From assembly GCF_016745095.1 (NCBI RefSeq), contig NZ_CP067087.1:2406501-2470500 (forward strand): 64,000 nt of DNA, given 5' to 3'. Positions 21,377 to 32,559 of the stretch are shown piece after piece; the first letter of the stretch is position 1; the number at the start of each line of letters is the position of its first letter. The translations under genes and the position numbers were made by a program. This stretch comes from Croceicoccus sp. YJ47 (GTDB lineage: Bacteria > Pseudomonadota > Alphaproteobacteria > Sphingomonadales > Sphingomonadaceae). A model generated the notes under the pieces. That model saw only the letters and a list, made by a program, of their open reading frames with translations. It was not told the DNA's origin and ran no database searches.

Positions 21377-21490
21377 TTCGAACGCGCGAGGACGGGCCGG
21401 AAGGATCCCCGGTCCGTCCTTCGGATCATCTGCCTGGCGGCCGTCATCCGGATGGCGCCGCAATTCATGTTAAAACCCTAGGGGAAGTCC

Positions 21491-22546
21491 ATGTCCGTCA
21501 ATAACAAGAACTGGCAGGAACTGAAAAAGCCCAACAGCCTCGAGATCAAGAGCGGTGGCGATGCCAAGCGTCGCGCGACCTTCGTCGCCGAACCGCTGGA
21601 ACGCGGCTTTGGCCTGACGCTCGGCAATGCGCTGCGCCGTGTGCTTTTGTCGTCGCTGCAGGGCGCAGCGATCACGTCGATCAAGATCGACAACGTCCTT
21701 CACGAATTCTCATCCCTCGCCGGCGTGCGCGAGGACATCACCGACATCGTGCTCAACATCAAGCAAGTCGCGCTCAAGATGGAAGGCGAGGGCGCAAAGC
21801 GTCTGAACCTGTCCGTCACCGGCCCTGCCGAAGTGAAGGCGGGCGATATTGCCGTGACCGGCGATATCGAGGTGATGAACAAGGATCTCATCATCTGCCA
21901 CCTCGACGAGGGTGCGACGCTGAACATGGAACTGACCGCAGAGAGCGGGAAGGGCTATGTTCCCGCGGCGCAGAACCGTCCGGCCGATGCGCCGATCGGC
22001 CTCATCCCGATCGACGCGCTCTATTCGCCGGTGCGTCAGGTGTCCTACAAGGTCGAGAACGCCCGCGTCGGGCAGGAACTCGACTACGACAAGCTCAACC
22101 TGACGATCGAGACCGACGGAACCGTCACGCCCGAGGATGCCGTCGCCTATGCCGCGCGCATTCTGCAGGATCAGCTCACGCTGTTCGTGCACTTCGAGGA
22201 TGGCATTCCGCAGGGTGCGCAGCAGACCGCCGGCGTCGCCGCACAGCCCGAGGAATCGGACGCCAATCAGCTCAACCGTTACCTGCTCAAGAAGGTCGAC
22301 GAGCTGGAACTGTCGGTGCGTTCGGCCAACTGCCTCAAGAACGACAACATCATCTACATCGGCGATCTGGTGCAGAAGACGGAGGCGGAAATGCTCCGCA
22401 CCCCGAACTTCGGCCGCAAGTCGCTGAACGAGATCAAGGAAGTGCTCTCCAGCATGGGTTTGCGTCTCGGGATGGATATTCCGGGCTGGCCGCCCGAGAA
22501 TATCGAGGAAATGGCGAAGAAGCTGGAGCAGGAACTGCTCGGCTGA
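21491..22546 (+). CDS. rpoA: DNA-directed RNA polymerase subunit alpha
   Basis: 351 residues. Alpha dimerises to start polymerase assembly; its C-terminal domain binds UP elements and activators. The N-terminal domain ([25 protein letters not shown]) and the C-terminal domain ([29 protein letters not shown] ... [13 protein letters not shown]) are both complete, joined by a linker around residues 240-262. Confidence 0.98.
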   Translation: MSVNNKNWQELKKPNSLEIKSGGDAKRRATFVAEPLERGFGLTLGNALRRVLLSSLQGAAITSIKIDNVLHEFSSLAGVREDITDIVLNIKQVALKMEGEGAKRLNLSVTGPAEVKAGDIAVTGDIEVMNKDLIICHLDEGATLNMELTAESGKGYVPAAQNRPADAPIGLIPIDALYSPVRQVSYKVENARVGQELDYDKLNLTIETDGTVTPEDAVAYAARILQDQLTLFVHFEDGIPQGAQQTAGVAAQPEESDANQLNRYLLKKVDELELSVRSANCLKNDNIIYIGDLVQKTEAEMLRTPNFGRKSLNEIKEVLSSMGLRLGMDIPGWPPENIEEMAKKLEQELLG

Positions 22547-22556
22547 TCGCGCTCGC

Positions 22557-22576
22557 GCCCCGGCATCGTCCGGGGC
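22557..22576 (+). promoter_or_regulatory. Hairpin between rpoA and rplQ
   Basis: A perfect 7-bp GC stem (GCCCCGG / CCGGGGC) with a 6-base loop, ten bases after the rpoA stop. No T run follows. It may stabilise the rpoA mRNA end or tune rplQ expression. Confidence 0.4.
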
Positions 22577-22657
22577 AACACGGGTTAGAAGGCTGCCCGT
22601 ATCACAGCCTGTACCGGGGTACCTCGCACGGCCCCCTTACGAACCAGGAAGATTGAA

Positions 22658-23077
22658 ATGCGTCATAAAATGTCCGGCCGCAAGCTGCAGCGCAAGACGG
22701 GCCACCGCAAGGCCCTCCTGCGCAACATGGCCGCCGCCCTGATCAAGCACGAGCAGATCAAGACCACCACGCCCAAGGCGCGCGAACTGCGCCCCTATAT
22801 CGAAAAGCTGATCACGCTGGCGAAGAAGGGCGGCCTGTCCAATCGCCGCCTCGCGCAGGCGCGTCTCATGGACGATACGCAGCTGGTGAAGCTGTTCGAT
22901 ACGCTGGCGTCGCGCTACGCGGATCGTGAAGGTGGTTACACGCGCATCGTGAAGGCCGGCTTCCGCGCATCGGACGCCGCCCCGATCGCGATCATCGAAC
23001 TCGTCGACCGCGATGTCGATGCCAAGGGTCAGGATTCGGGTCCGGTGCAGACCGAGGACGAATTCGAAGACGCCTGA
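22658..23077 (+). CDS. rplQ: 50S ribosomal protein L17
   Basis: 139 residues. L17 lies at the bottom of the 50S subunit near the tunnel exit. [24 protein letters not shown] and [20 protein letters not shown] are typical. Last gene of the alpha operon, followed by a terminator. Confidence 0.97.
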   Translation: MRHKMSGRKLQRKTGHRKALLRNMAAALIKHEQIKTTTPKARELRPYIEKLITLAKKGGLSNRRLAQARLMDDTQLVKLFDTLASRYADREGGYTRIVKAGFRASDAAPIAIIELVDRDVDAKGQDSGPVQTEDEFEDA

Positions 23078-23102
23078 TCGCGTCACGAAACGAATGACGA
23101 AG

Positions 23103-23137
23103 GGCGTCGCGGGACAATGGTTCCGCGGCGCCTTTTT
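23103..23137 (+). terminator. Intrinsic terminator of the alpha operon
   Basis: A stem of about 12 bp (GGCGTCGCGGGA / TTCCGCGGCGCC, two G-T pairs) with a 6-base loop is followed directly by five Ts. It lies 25 bases after rplQ and closes the ribosomal cluster. Confidence 0.88.
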
Positions 23138-23230
23138 CATGGGCTTCATCCTCGTTTCATCTGAAATCTTGTATTCGCGGTGCGGATTGCGCATCTGTTG
23201 CGCAGAACAGATCGAAGAGGGAATGATTGC

Positions 23231-25423
23231 ATGATTTCAGCCAAACGCATGGCCGGCCTGCTGGGTGCCGTATCGCTTGCCGCGATCGCGGTTGTGCCCG
23301 CGCAGGTTTCGGCTCAGGGAGCGCCCTCCGCCGTGAAGACCGACGAACCGACCCGCCCCGACTATCCCGAAACGAAGCGCGGCGATGTCGTCGAGACATT
23401 CTTCGGCGAACAGGTCGCCGACCCCTATCGCTGGCTTGAGGCGGACGTGCGCAACGACGCCCAGGTGGCCGACTGGGTTGCGCGGCAAAGCACCTATGCA
23501 GACGATTATCTCAAGCAATTGCCCGAGCGCGCGTTCTTCGAAAAGAAGCTTTCGCAGCTGCTCGACTACGAGCGCTTCGGCACGCCGGTGAAGGCCGGGG
23601 GTGCGCTTCTCTACGAACACAACACCGGGCTTCAGAATCAGAACGTCCTGATGATCGCCGACGCCGATGCCGAGACCATCGACGGGAGCGCGCGCGTCCT
23701 GCTCGATCCCAACGCGTGGTCGGATGATGGCACGACCGCCCTTGCCGGGTGGAAGACGTCCAAGAGCGGACGGCTCCTCGCCTATCTGGTGCAGGAGGGG
23801 GGAAGCGACTGGCGCACCGTCCGTTTCGTCGATACCGCCACCGGGGAACCGCTCGAGGACAGCATCGAATGGGCGAAATTCACCGGCCTGACCTGGCTCG
23901 GGGATGACGCCATCCTCTATTCCCGCTTTCCCGAACCCGAAGCGGGACAGGATTTTCAGGCGCTGAATTACAACCAGGCGGTGTATTATCACAAGATCGG
24001 CACGCCGCAGTCCGAAGACCGCCCGGTCTATGCGACCCCCGACATGCCAAAGCTGGGCCATGTGGCCAGCACGACGAGTGATGGTCGCTGGGTCGTGATC
24101 AACAGCACGGAGGGCACCGACCCGACCTCGCGCGTGCATCTGATCCCGGTGGGGCGCGGCGACTGGACGCCGATGACGCTCATCGCGGAGCCCGAGGCGC
24201 AGTGGGACCTGATCGAGGGGATCGGTGACCGGCTCTGGTTCGTATCGAGCAAGGACGCACCGCTCAAGAAGATCACTATGGTCGACCTGTCGGGCGACAC
24301 GCCGCAATTCACCGACGTGGTGGCCGAGGCGGAGCAGAACCTCGAAGGCGCGGCAATCGTCGGCGACCGCATCGTGGCAAGCTACCTCGTCGACGCGGCA
24401 TCACAGCTGCGCCGCTATACGCTCGGCGGAGAGAGCGCGGGGACAGTGGACCTGGCCGGCATCGGCTCCGTCGGCGGGATCAGCGGAGAGCCCGGCGACG
24501 ACGATGCCTGGTTCGGTTTCTCGTCCTTCACGACGCCCGGCACGATCATGAAGCTCGACCCCGATACCGGCGCCACGCGCGATTTCGCGACGGTCGACCT
24601 GACCTTCGATCCGGATGATTACAGCGTGGAGCAGGTGTTCTACCCCTCGAAGGACGGGACCGAGATCCCGATGTTCATCGTCAAGCGCAAGGACGTGACC
24701 GGCCCCGCGCCGACGATGCTCTACGGCTATGGCGGGTTCAACATCTCGCTGACCCCGTCCTATAGCGCGACGCGCATGGCCTGGCTCCAGGGGGGCGGCG
24801 TCTACGCGATGGCGAACCTGCGCGGCGGCGGCGAATATGGCGATGCGTGGCACGATGCCGGCCGCCGCGCGAACAAGCAGAACGTCTTCGACGATTTCAT
24901 CGCCGCGGGCGAATGGCTGAAGGCGAACGATGTCACGGGCGAAAATCAGCTCGCGATCGAGGGGCGGTCGAATGGCGGGCTCCTGATGGGGGCCGTCACG
25001 AATCAACGGCCCGATTTGTTCGACGCGGTGCATGCCGCTGTGGGTGTGATGGACATGCTGCGCTTCGATCGCTGGACCGCCGGGCGGTACTGGGTCGATG
25101 ATTACGGCTACCCCGATCGCGAGGACGACTGGCGTATCCTGCGCAGCTATTCGCCGTACCACAATATCCGGTCCGGCACCGATTATCCCGCCATCCTGAC
25201 CACCACGGCGGATACCGACGACCGCGTGGTTCCGGGGCACAGCTTCAAATATGCCGCCGCGCTTCAGGATGCGGAACTCGGCGAACGGCCCCGCATCATT
25301 CGCATCGAAACCAATGCCGGGCACGGCAGCGGCAAACCCGTTGCGAAGATCATCGAAGAGTTTTCGGACATCATGGGCTTCCTCGCCCACTGGACAGGCT
25401 TTACGCCGAGCGACGATCAGTAA
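23231..25423 (+). CDS. Secreted prolyl oligopeptidase (S9A family)
   Basis: 730 residues. A signal peptide (residues 1 to about 32, ending in AQVSAQG) sends it to the periplasm. The beta-propeller half begins with DPYRWLEA; the alpha/beta-hydrolase half carries the triad Ser580 (EGRSNGGLL), Asp664 (TDDRVVPGH) and His698 (NAGHGSGKP). It cleaves after proline in short peptides. The start is the ATG at 23231, behind GAAGAGGGA; a longer in-frame start would bury the signal peptide. It stands alone after the alpha operon terminator. Family and activity are certain, the peptide substrate is not. Confidence 0.93.
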   Translation: MISAKRMAGLLGAVSLAAIAVVPAQVSAQGAPSAVKTDEPTRPDYPETKRGDVVETFFGEQVADPYRWLEADVRNDAQVADWVARQSTYADDYLKQLPERAFFEKKLSQLLDYERFGTPVKAGGALLYEHNTGLQNQNVLMIADADAETIDGSARVLLDPNAWSDDGTTALAGWKTSKSGRLLAYLVQEGGSDWRTVRFVDTATGEPLEDSIEWAKFTGLTWLGDDAILYSRFPEPEAGQDFQALNYNQAVYYHKIGTPQSEDRPVYATPDMPKLGHVASTTSDGRWVVINSTEGTDPTSRVHLIPVGRGDWTPMTLIAEPEAQWDLIEGIGDRLWFVSSKDAPLKKITMVDLSGDTPQFTDVVAEAEQNLEGAAIVGDRIVASYLVDAASQLRRYTLGGESAGTVDLAGIGSVGGISGEPGDDDAWFGFSSFTTPGTIMKLDPDTGATRDFATVDLTFDPDDYSVEQVFYPSKDGTEIPMFIVKRKDVTGPAPTMLYGYGGFNISLTPSYSATRMAWLQGGGVYAMANLRGGGEYGDAWHDAGRRANKQNVFDDFIAAGEWLKANDVTGENQLAIEGRSNGGLLMGAVTNQRPDLFDAVHAAVGVMDMLRFDRWTAGRYWVDDYGYPDREDDWRILRSYSPYHNIRSGTDYPAILTTTADTDDRVVPGHSFKYAAALQDAELGERPRIIRIETNAGHGSGKPVAKIIEEFSDIMGFLAHWTGFTPSDDQ

Positions 25424-25432
25424 AATTAAGGA

Positions 25433-25473
25433 TGAACCCCGCGAATATGAACGAAACATATCCGCGGGGTTCA
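25433..25473. terminator. Long hairpin after the prolyl oligopeptidase gene
   Basis: A near-perfect 16-bp inverted repeat (TGAACCCCGCG... / ...CGCGGGGTTCA, one mismatch) with a 9-base loop, seven bases after the stop. No T run follows on the plus strand. It may be a rho-assisted terminator or a 3' mRNA stabiliser. Confidence 0.55.
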
Positions 25474-25554
25474 GTCGGGGCACATTGACCCCCGGCTATA
25501 CCGGTTCCTGACGGGCAATCCCGCCCCGACCCCTGCCAAAGGAAGGAACCGCCC

Positions 25555-26139
25555 ATGACCCCTGTAATGAAATCGCCCGTGATGAAGGCCATCGTCGGTA
25601 CTGCCGCCGCCGGCACGATGCTGGCGACCGGTATTTCGCCTGCCTATGCCGACCGGCGCGACCGTGGCATCGATACTGGCGACATTATCGCAGGGGCCCT
25701 GATCCTGGGCGGGATCGCGGCGATCGCGACCTCGGGCGGGCGCAACGATCGTTATCGCGACCGTTACGACGACCGTTATGACCGGCGCTACGATCGCCGT
25801 TACGACAATCGCAATTCCTATTACCGAGGCGGTTCGGCGCGCGATGCCGTCGAACGTTGCATTCGCCAGGCTGAGCGCGAAGCCTATCGCCGCGGGTTCC
25901 GCCGGGTGGACGTGACCGACATTCGCGATGTCGACCGTCGCCGCGACGGTTACCGGGTGAAGGGGCGCATCGCCGTCGACACCGGCTATCGCGGCGGACG
26001 TTACGGCAATGGCTGGGGCGGCGATTATCGCGGCTATCGCAACGATATGCGGGGCTGGGATTCGGGACGCTTCGAATGCCGAACCGATCGTGGCCGCGTG
26101 AATTACCTCGATTTCGACAATATTCGCGGCCTGCGTTAA
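25555..26139 (+). CDS. Secreted Arg/Tyr/Asp-rich protein of unknown function
   Basis: 194 residues. A signal peptide (residues 1 to about 32, ending in SPAYA) is followed by a short hydrophobic segment (GDIIAGALILGGIAAIATSGG) that could span or dip into a membrane. Then comes a degenerate repeat of RYDDRYDRRYDRR type (residues about 62-85). The C-terminal half (DAVERCIRQAEREAYRRGFRRVDVTDIRDVDRR ... FECRTDRGRVNYLDF) has two cysteines and a compact beta-rich look, as in many sphingomonad periplasmic hypotheticals. It stands alone, with an AAGGAA ribosome binding site. No function can be given. Confidence 0.75.
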   Translation: MTPVMKSPVMKAIVGTAAAGTMLATGISPAYADRRDRGIDTGDIIAGALILGGIAAIATSGGRNDRYRDRYDDRYDRRYDRRYDNRNSYYRGGSARDAVERCIRQAEREAYRRGFRRVDVTDIRDVDRRRDGYRVKGRIAVDTGYRGGRYGNGWGGDYRGYRNDMRGWDSGRFECRTDRGRVNYLDFDNIRGLR

Positions 26140-26146
26140 GCCATGG

Positions 26147-26183
26147 CGCGCCCGGCGGGTCGATCTCGCCCGGGCGCGTTTCC
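26147..26183. terminator. Terminator between two convergent genes
   Basis: A 9-bp GC stem, CGCGCCCGG / CCGGGCGCG, with a 14-base loop and a short T stretch (TTTCCT) lies between the convergent stops at 26139 and 26188. The T-like side serves the plus-strand gene. Confidence 0.6.
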
Positions 26184-26187
26184 TGCC

Positions 26188-26802
26188 TCAATCGTCGCGC
26201 GAATAGGCCGGAAGCTCGATGCGCCAGACAAGCGCCGCCCCCCGCAATGCGAAACCGGCCAGCGCGGACACGCTCCAGGCAATCCCCTGCGGCAGACCCA
26301 TCATCGTCAGTATGGCACAGCCGGACGCGGCAAGCGCCGCCGCGGTCACATATAGCTCGGGCCGCATCAGGATCGACGGCACGCCCGCCAGGACATCGCG
26401 GATAATCCCGCCGACGCATCCCGACACCACGCCCAGGACGATCGCCGGCAACAGCGCCACGTCATAGGCCATCGCCTTCGCCGTACCCAGCACCGCAAAC
26501 GCGGCCAGCCCCGCGGCATCCGCCCATTCCAGCAAGCGGCCCTCCCACCATCGCGACGGCGTAAACCACGCGATCAGCGCGACGGCGAACACCACCGGCG
26601 CCACCTGCTCCGACCGGATCCAGAACGCCGGCACATCGATGAGGAGATCGCGCACCGTCCCGCCGCCGACCCCAGTGACCAGCGCAAAGAAACACACCGT
26701 CACGAAGCTTTGCCGCAGTCGCGCGGCGAGCAGCGCCCCGGTCAGCGCAAAGACCGCCGTGCCCGCAAGGTCGAGCAACGGCGGCAGGGCGGGGCCGTCC
26801 AT
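26188..26802 (-). CDS. TRIC-type cation channel family protein (UPF0126, YadS-like)
   Basis: 204 residues with about seven hydrophobic helices and the two internally repeated halves of the family, each with a glycine-rich turn followed by RD: VGGGTVRDLLIDVPAFWI and VGGIIRDVLAGVPSILMR. Bacterial TRIC homologues conduct K+ or other monovalent cations across the inner membrane. The start is the ATG at 26802 (MDGPALPPLLDLAGTAVFAL), only 13 bases after the lpdA stop, so it may be co-transcribed with the citric-acid-cycle genes. Whether it matters for that pathway is unknown. Confidence 0.85.
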   Translation of the reverse strand: MDGPALPPLLDLAGTAVFALTGALLAARLRQSFVTVCFFALVTGVGGGTVRDLLIDVPAFWIRSEQVAPVVFAVALIAWFTPSRWWEGRLLEWADAAGLAAFAVLGTAKAMAYDVALLPAIVLGVVSGCVGGIIRDVLAGVPSILMRPELYVTAAALAASGCAILTMMGLPQGIAWSVSALAGFALRGAALVWRIELPAYSRDD

Positions 26803-26815
26803 GGGACCGGCCGGA

Positions 26816-28220
26816 TCAGATGTGGATGGGCTTGCCGCGCACGGCCATGGCCGCTTCCTTGATCGCCTCCGAATGGGTCGGATGCGCGTGGCAGGTATAG
26901 GCGATGTCCTCGCTCGTCGCGCCGAACTCCATCGCCTGCGCAATCTGTGCGATCATCGTGCCGGCAAGCGACGCGATGCACCACGCGCCCAGCACGCGAT
27001 CGTTTTTCGCATCGGCGATGATCTTCACAAAACCATCGGGTTCGCGGTTGGTCTTCGCGCGGCTGTTGGCCATCATCGGGAAATTGCCGACCTTCACCTC
27101 GTGGCCGTCTGCCTTCGCCTCGGCCTCGGTCATGCCGACGCCTGCGATCTCGGGCATGGTGTAGACCACGTTGGGAATGATCGCGTGATTGACGATGCCC
27201 TGCTCGCCCGCGATGTTTTCGGCCACGGCGATGCCCTCGTCCTCGGCCTTGTGCGCGAGCATCGGTCCGGGGATCACGTCCCCGATGGCCCACACGCTGT
27301 CGACCTTGGTGCGGAAATCATGGTCGGGCACGATCTGGCCGCGCTCGTTCGGCTCAAGGCCGATGGCGCCCAGATTGAGGCCGTCCGTGTTCGGCCGCCG
27401 CCCGATCGCGACGAGCACGCAATCGGCCTCGAGCGTTTCGGCATCGCCGCCGCTGGCCGGCTCCCATGGTGAGCGTGGCGGTCTTGCCCTTTACCTCGAC
27501 GCCGGTGACCTTGGTCTTGAGCTTCAGCTCCATGCCCTGCTTCTTGAAGATCTTGCCCGCTTCCTTGCGGATATCCGCGTCCATGCCGGGCAACAGCGTA
27601 TCGAGATATTCGATGACCGTGACCTTCGCACCAAGCCTGCGCCATACGCTGCCCAGCTCCAGGCCGATGACGCCGCCACCGATGACGACCATGTTCTCCG
27701 GCACGCGGTCGAGCGCGAGGCCGCCCGTGCTGTCGACGATGATGCCGCCCTCGTTGTCGATCTCCACACCGGGGAGCGGGGTCACGGACGAGCCGGTCGC
27801 GATGATGATGTTCTTGGCCGAATGCTGCTCCTCGCCGACCTGCACGGTGTGCTTGTCGACGAAGCTGCCGCGGCCCTTGAGCCAGGTGACCTTGTTCTTC
27901 TTGAACAGGAACGCGATCCCGCCGGTCAGCTCCTTGACCGCCGTTTCCTTTTCGCCCTGCATCGCCGGCAGGTCGAGCGTGACATTATCCGCCATCACGC
28001 CGAACTTGGCCATGGTGCCGCCGTGCGCTTCTTCGAACAGCTCGGAGCCGTGCAGCAGCGCCTTGGACGGAATGCACCCGACGTTAAGACAGGTGCCGCC
28101 CAGCGTTTCCCGGCTCTCGACACAGGCCGTCTTCAGCCCGAGCTGCGCCGCCCGGATCGCGGCGACATAACCGCCGGGGCCGGAGCCGATCACGATAACG
28201 TCAAAGTCGAATTCAGCCAT
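26816..28220 (-). pseudogene. lpdA: Dihydrolipoyl dehydrogenase (E3), frameshifted at 27463-27465
   Basis: E3 reoxidises dihydrolipoyl groups of 2-oxoglutarate (and often pyruvate) dehydrogenase with FAD and NAD+. The first part ([21 protein letters not shown], redox disulfide [16 protein letters not shown] motif [10 protein letters not shown]) runs from the ATG at 28220. After GKTATLTM the frame breaks. The rest ([39 protein letters not shown], catalytic HAHPTHSE) continues one frame over to 26816. Dropping one C from the CCC at 27463-27465 (ATGGGAGCC to ATGGAGCC in the gene) restores one reading frame of normal length. It is the last enzyme gene of mdh-sucD-sucA-sucB-lpdA. Confidence 0.93.
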
Positions 28221-28291
28221 GTTCCATCTCGTTCATCTTGTCGGGCCAGTGCTGGCCGGTATCGGGTGCGCCCGCCACCGGGCGCGAACAA

Positions 28292-29536
<1,245 letters not shown>

Positions 29537-29601
29537 CGCTTACGCGTCCTTTCGCGGCGTCATGCCGGTCATGCTGATGGCGGGGAGGGGGCTTGTGCCC
29601 C

Positions 29602-32448
29602 TCACTTGCGCCGCCGGATTTCGTCTTCGACCGACAGGCCGAGGGCATCGGAAACAAGGGCTGCCTGCTGTTCTGCATGGCGCGAGGCCAGACCGGTCGC
29701 GGGCGAGGCCGCAGGCTGCCGCCCGGCATAGCGGGGGCGGCGCACCGGCGCTTCGGCTTCGGCGAGCGCCTGCTCGATCTGGCTTTCGACAAAGAACCAT
29801 GCGCCATTGTTGCGCGGCTCTTCCTGACACCAGACCACTTCCTCCACGTTCTTCATGCGGGCGATGCGGGTCGCCAGCGGTTCGCCGGGGAAGGGATAGA
29901 GCTGCTCGATGCGAACGATGCTCGTATCGTCCTGCCCTGCGGCGTCGCGCGCCTCGATCAGGTCGTAGGCGACCTTGCCCGAACACAGCACGAGCCGCTT
30001 CACCTTCTCGTCCGCGATGTCCTTCGTGTCGGACAGGATCCGGCGGAAATGACGATCGCCCAGGAATTCGTCTCGTGCCGACCGCGCCATCGGATGCCGC
30101 AGCAGCGATTTGGGCGTCATGATGATGAGCGGCTTGCGGAACGGGCGCAGCATCTGCCGCCGCAGGACATGGAAATAATTCGCGGGCGAGGTGATGTTGC
30201 ACACCTGGATGTTGTCGCCCGCACACAGCTGCAGGAACCGTTCGAGTCTGGCGGAGCTGTGCTCCGGTCCTTGCCCCTCGTACCCGTGTGGAAGCAGCAT
30301 CACGAGGCCATTGGCGCGGAGCCATTTCGCTTCGCCGGCGGCGATGAACTGGTCGATCATGATCTGCGCGCCATTGGCGAAATCGCCGAACTGCGCCTCC
30401 CACAGCACAAGCGATTTGGGATCGGCCAGCGCATAGCCATATTCGAAGCCCAGCACGCCATATTCGGACAGCGGGCTGTCATAGACCTCGAACCGCCCAT
30501 GCGGCACCTGGCACAGCGGGATATATTTGCGCTCGTCCTCCTGATCGACCCAGGCGGCATGCCGCTGCGAGAACGTGCCGCGGCCCGAATCCTGACCCGA
30601 CAGCCGCACCGCGAACCCTTCGGATACCAGCGAACCGAAGGCCAGCGCCTCCGCCGTGGCCCAGTCGAAGCCCGACTTCCCGTCGAACATCTCGCGCTTT
30701 GCATCGAGCACGCGGCCCAGGGTGCGATGGATCTTGAGATCGTCCGGCACAGTCGTCAGCGTGCGACCCAGGCTGTCGAACAGCTTGCCCTCGATCCCGG
30801 TGTCGACGCTACGCCGCGCGGTTTCCGGGTCGGCCGGCTTGTTGAGGCCGGACCACCGGCCTGCGAACCAGTCGGCCTGATTCGGCTTGTAGCTCTTGGC
30901 CGCGGCGAACTCTTCTTCGAGATGGTCGGTGAAGCTCTTTTCCTGCTCCTTCTCCCACTCGGCGTCGATCACGCCTTCCTCGCGCAGCCGCTCGCTATAG
31001 AGCGCGGCGACGCCGGGATGGTTCTTGATCTGCTTGTACATGAGCGGCTGCGTAAAGCTCGGCTCGTCGCCCTCGTTATGGCCGAAGCGGCGATAGCACC
31101 ACATGTCGATCACGATGTCGCGCCCGAATTTCTGACGATATTCGATGGCCAGCTTGCAGCAGAACGTGACCGCTTCGGGATCGTCGCCATTGACGTGCAG
31201 GATGGGCGCCATGACCCCCTTCGCCACGTCGGAGGGATAGGGGCTGGACCGCGCGAATTGCGGGCTGGTGGTAAAGCCGATCTGGTTGTTGATGACGAAA
31301 TGGATGCAGCCGCCGGTGTTGTATCCGCGAATGCCCGAAAAGCCGAGGCATTCCCACACGATGCCCTGTCCCGCAAACGCCGCGTCGCCGTGGATCAGCA
31401 CGGGGAGCACCTGCTTGTGCTTTCCGCGGCCTTCCTCGTCGGTGCCGATGTCGTCGTGGAACGTCTGCTGCGCGCGGACCTTGCCCAGAACGACGGGATC
31501 GACTGCCTCAAGGTGGGAGGGGTTGGGCACGAGGCTCATGTGCACCTTGATGCCGTCGAAGTCGCGGTCGGTGCTCGTGCCGAGGTGATATTTCACGTCG
31601 CCCGAACCGCCGACATCCTCGGGGTTGGCGCTGCCGCCCGAAAACTCGTGGAAGATCACCTTGTAGGGCTTGCCCATGACATTGGCGAGCACGTTCAGCC
31701 TACCGCGATGGGCCATGCCGTAAACCACCTCGCGAACGCCCATCGCGCCGCCATATTTGATGACCGATTCCAGTGCGGGGATCATCGCCTCGCCGCCGTC
31801 GAGGCCGAAACGCTTCGTCCCGACATATTTCTTGCCGAGGAACTTCTCGTACTGCTCGCCGCGGATCACGGCGGACAGGATCGCCTTCTTGCCCATCAAG
31901 GTGAAGTCGATGGACTTGTCCGCGCCTTCCATCCGGTCCTGAAGGAAGCGGCGCTCCTCCACGTCCGAAATGTGCATGTATTCGAGACCGACGCTGCCGC
32001 AATAATTGGCGCGCAGGATGTCGACCATCTCCCGAACCGTGGTCCATTCCAGGCCCAGATTCCCGCCGATATAGACCGGTTTGTCGAGATCGTCGCCCTT
32101 GAAGCCGTGATATTCCGGTTCGAGATCGGCGGGAAGCTCGCGATGGGAAAGACCCAGCGGATCGAGATCGGCCGCAAGGTGCCCGCGCACGCGATAGGTG
32201 CGCAGCAGCAGCATCGCGCGGACCGACGCATCGGCGGCGGCCTCGACCGCCTTTTCATCGACCGGGGCGCCCTTTTTCTTGGCCGCGTCCTTGACCTCGG
32301 CCTTCATGCGCGTGGGGTCGAGCGCCTGCGTCAGATCGTCGAACGCTCCGTCACCCGTCATCGGCCAGGCTTTGCGCGCCCAGCTCGGACCTTGCTGCGG
32401 TCCGTCGTAATCGAGGTCGGGGAGGGGGGACGAATTGTCGTTAGCCAT
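29602..32448 (-). CDS. sucA: 2-oxoglutarate dehydrogenase E1
   Basis: 948 residues from the ATG at 32448 (a TTG three codons upstream is less likely). The thiamine-diphosphate enzyme decarboxylates 2-oxoglutarate and loads succinyl groups onto E2. Visible are the N-terminal E2-docking segment (SPLPDLDYDGPQQGPSWARK), YGMAHRGRLNVLANVMGKP, HGDAAFAGQG, the cofactor region GHNEGDEPSFTQPLMY and the C-terminal MLLPHGYEGQGPEHSSAR. It is part of the minus-strand operon. Confidence 0.97.
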   Translation of the reverse strand: MANDNSSPLPDLDYDGPQQGPSWARKAWPMTGDGAFDDLTQALDPTRMKAEVKDAAKKKGAPVDEKAVEAAADASVRAMLLLRTYRVRGHLAADLDPLGLSHRELPADLEPEYHGFKGDDLDKPVYIGGNLGLEWTTVREMVDILRANYCGSVGLEYMHISDVEERRFLQDRMEGADKSIDFTLMGKKAILSAVIRGEQYEKFLGKKYVGTKRFGLDGGEAMIPALESVIKYGGAMGVREVVYGMAHRGRLNVLANVMGKPYKVIFHEFSGGSANPEDVGGSGDVKYHLGTSTDRDFDGIKVHMSLVPNPSHLEAVDPVVLGKVRAQQTFHDDIGTDEEGRGKHKQVLPVLIHGDAAFAGQGIVWECLGFSGIRGYNTGGCIHFVINNQIGFTTSPQFARSSPYPSDVAKGVMAPILHVNGDDPEAVTFCCKLAIEYRQKFGRDIVIDMWCYRRFGHNEGDEPSFTQPLMYKQIKNHPGVAALYSERLREEGVIDAEWEKEQEKSFTDHLEEEFAAAKSYKPNQADWFAGRWSGLNKPADPETARRSVDTGIEGKLFDSLGRTLTTVPDDLKIHRTLGRVLDAKREMFDGKSGFDWATAEALAFGSLVSEGFAVRLSGQDSGRGTFSQRHAAWVDQEDERKYIPLCQVPHGRFEVYDSPLSEYGVLGFEYGYALADPKSLVLWEAQFGDFANGAQIMIDQFIAAGEAKWLRANGLVMLLPHGYEGQGPEHSSARLERFLQLCAGDNIQVCNITSPANYFHVLRRQMLRPFRKPLIIMTPKSLLRHPMARSARDEFLGDRHFRRILSDTKDIADEKVKRLVLCSGKVAYDLIEARDAAGQDDTSIVRIEQLYPFPGEPLATRIARMKNVEEVVWCQEEPRNNGAWFFVESQIEQALAEAEAPVRRPRYAGRQPAASPATGLASRHAEQQAALVSDALGLSVEDEIRRRK

Positions 32449-32559
32449 GGCGCTCAATCTCGCAGCCTGCCGGGGGTTCCGGCGAAAATATGAAAATCGT
32501 GGCGAGCCGGATCACGCAGCGCCCTATGGCGCATGTCGCGATCCGGCCCACCCGCGGCC

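Noticed and set aside
29593-32493. 966-codon open frame antisense to sucA
   Set aside because: Mirror of a long GC-rich coding gene; sucA matches its family throughout.
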